Shown in pieces: positions 6,001 through 6,946 of a DNA stretch of 6,946 nt. The DNA is from Flavobacteriales bacterium (GTDB taxonomy: Bacteria; Bacteroidota; Bacteroidia; Flavobacteriales; UBA7430). Position 1 is the first letter of the stretch, and every line of letters begins with the position of its first letter. A model generated the notes under the pieces. That model had not been told where the DNA came from. It searched no databases and worked only from the letters and a program-made list of their open reading frames with translations. The stretch covers positions 1 through 6,946 of the forward strand of contig JANXFM010000087.1 in NCBI GenBank assembly GCA_024959975.1, written 5' to 3'. Made by a program: the position numbers and the translations under genes.

Positions 6001-6343
6001 TTTTAAAGGCGGTTAGTCCGAATTTAAATAAAAATCCTGATCTAATTAATAAGCGTCAATTTAATCAAATTTAGGCGATAAGTAGCCGAATACTGTCAGT
6101 AAAACTGTCAGTTTTTTTGTGTTTCTCTTTCTCTATTCGTTTCGATACGTTTAATTCTAGTCTATTCTCTTTTTACTTTAGAAAACACTTTCAACAAAAG
6201 ACCTTTTTTTTGTTAAAAAGCTCTGGGTTAATTACTTATTTAACAAGTATTAGTTGGGTATATTTATAGTCATTAAGTTATTGTAATACATAGTTGTACA
6301 TATCTTAAAATATAATGTTGTCTAACCATATCTAATAAGCTAA
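6001..6343. other. A/T-rich gene-free stretch between tRNA terminator and the last gene
   Basis: I see no credible coding region on either strand here. The stretch holds a pair of 9-bp direct repeats (6092-6112), an 8-bp inverted repeat TTGTTAAA/TTTAACAA (6210-6217 and 6239-6246), and a 7-bp direct repeat CATATCT (6299-6305 and 6327-6333) just before the downstream ATG. No exact TAnnTTTG box is present before that ATG; TATATTTA (6259-6266) is the nearest match and lacks a -33 TTG. This would be the natural place for the control region of the next gene or for an attachment site of an element beside the tRNA, but neither is shown. Confidence 0.5.
6092..6112. repeat. 9-bp direct repeats ACTGTCAGT with hairpin potential
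   Basis: Two exact copies of ACTGTCAGT (6092-6100 and 6104-6112) are separated by AAA, 12 bp centre to centre. Each copy is itself a palindrome apart from its central T. The two copies can also pair with each other as a 9-position stem with one T-T mismatch and an AAA loop. Seven T (6112-6118) follow the last G. The arrangement fits a tandem operator, a recombinase arm site, or a weak plus-strand terminator. Confidence 0.45.
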
Positions 6344-6946
6344 ATGAGACAAAAAAAAACAATTATTGCATTAGTACCTTCAAATTTAGATTTAAGTAGA
6401 ATAGAGCATAAACATCAATTAATTCTCAGTAAAGTAATGAAGGATAAGATTTATGTCTTATTAGATTCTATAACTCATTCTAGACTTAAGAAAACCACTT
6501 CAATAAATCCTTATACACTCCTGTCAGCTAAGAAATTAAAAGAATTGTATGGTGACTGTTATAAAGAAATACTCAATTTACTAATCCAAGTAGATGTAAT
6601 TGAGTGCGATAATAGTTATATAATAGGAAGGAAGTCCAAAGGCTATCGATACACTAAAGAATATAAAGATGCGATCCCTGTAATAAAGAAGATTACGAAT
6701 TCAACATTGGTAAAGAAGTTTATTAAAAACAACACTACAAGCCTTAATAATTATGAGCATTTACATCAGTTTATATATGATATAGAAATTGATGTTGAAG
6801 CAGCCGAGAGTTATATATATAATTTATATCAGACTAAACTTAATGATTACAAAATTCAGGTAGATTTGTTTTTTGAGAGACAAATGCAAGATAATAGCAA
6901 ATTCGACCAGAATAATGTTCCTGTAAATCCTATTTGTTGGTTTTAC
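6344..6946 (+). CDS. Unrecognised protein, N-terminal 201 codons; possible winged-helix mobile-element protein
   Basis: From the ATG at 6344 the frame is open for 201 codons to the window edge with no stop. It is too short and incomplete to have been obvious. The protein begins MRQKKTIIALVPSNLDLSRI. Residues about 64-107 run SAKKLKELYGDCYKEILNLL, then a hydrophobic strand, then YIIGRKSKGYRYTKEY, which looks like a recognition helix followed by a beta-wing. From memory, a Y-x-x-G-x-x-S-K-G-Y-R pattern after such a helix occurs in replication-like or hypothetical proteins of Bacteroidota phages and integrated elements; I cannot name the family. The rest is Lys/Asn/Ile/Tyr-rich with several helices. 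Codon use favours ATA, TTA and AGA, and base composition is lower in GC than era-der. Its position beside a tRNA fits the edge of an accessory region. No signal peptide or membrane segment is seen. No ribosome-binding site is visible; a run of nine A lies at codons 3-6. Confidence 0.7.
   Translation, partial: MRQKKTIIALVPSNLDLSRIEHKHQLILSKVMKDKIYVLLDSITHSRLKKTTSINPYTLLSAKKLKELYGDCYKEILNLLIQVDVIECDNSYIIGRKSKGYRYTKEYKDAIPVIKKITNSTLVKKFIKNNTTSLNNYEHLHQFIYDIEIDVEAAESYIYNLYQTKLNDYKIQVDLFFERQMQDNSKFDQNNVPVNPICWFY

Noticed and set aside
6193..6214. AACAAAA/TTTTGTT hairpin
   Set aside because: It consists almost only of A-T pairs with an 8-nt loop and no T-run after it on the plus strand; expected by chance in this composition.
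6351..6359. Run of nine A as a programmed or accidental frameshift site
   Set aside because: The frame is open straight through it for 201 codons, so no frameshift is needed to explain the gene.

Overview
The window looks like chromosomal DNA of a low-GC member of the Bacteroidota, probably a marine Flavobacteriales-type organism. Four things point there. Start codons lack a GGAGG-type ribosome-binding site. The clearest promoters carry the TAnnTTTG -7 box typical of this phylum. The secreted proteins belong to repeat families I associate with gliding/T9SS bacteria. The era-der gene pair is fused into one transcription unit.

Layout: (1) Positions 1-1620, minus strand, hold two secreted-protein genes: the first 56 codons of one protein cut by the window edge, and a leucine-rich-repeat protein with a tandem GW domain at its C-terminus. 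About 190 bp lie between them, containing what looks like a copy of a dispersed intergenic repeat and a separate palindrome. (2) Positions 1705-3309, minus strand, encode a 534-residue SAM-dependent methyltransferase with a duplicated N-terminal helical/winged-helix region, resembling polyketide-type (AprA-like) methyltransferases but standing alone. (3) Positions 3321-3350 hold a terminator hairpin on the minus strand, closing the era-der unit and lying just upstream of the methyltransferase start codon. (4) Positions 3499-5705, minus strand, are era followed after 8 bp by der, two ribosome-assembly GTPases. (5) On the plus strand, divergent from era, lies an initiator tRNA-fMet (5882-5954) with its own promoter and a strong terminator. 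(6) From about 6000 to the end the DNA is more A/T-rich: a gene-free stretch of about 350 bp with short repeats, then the 5' part (201 codons) of an unrecognised plus-strand gene that may mark the start of an accessory region beside the tRNA.

Functionally, the centre is a core translation block: ribosome assembly by Era and Der beside the initiator tRNA. The left part is envelope or extracellular and lineage-specific, and the right part is possibly accessory. Predicted promoters place transcription starts very close to the mature tRNA 5' end and to the era start codon. I saw no CRISPR array, IS element, integrase or defence system. No undescribed multi-gene system can be claimed from this window. 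The most open questions are the methyltransferase substrate, the GW-domain proteins and the gene beyond the tRNA.
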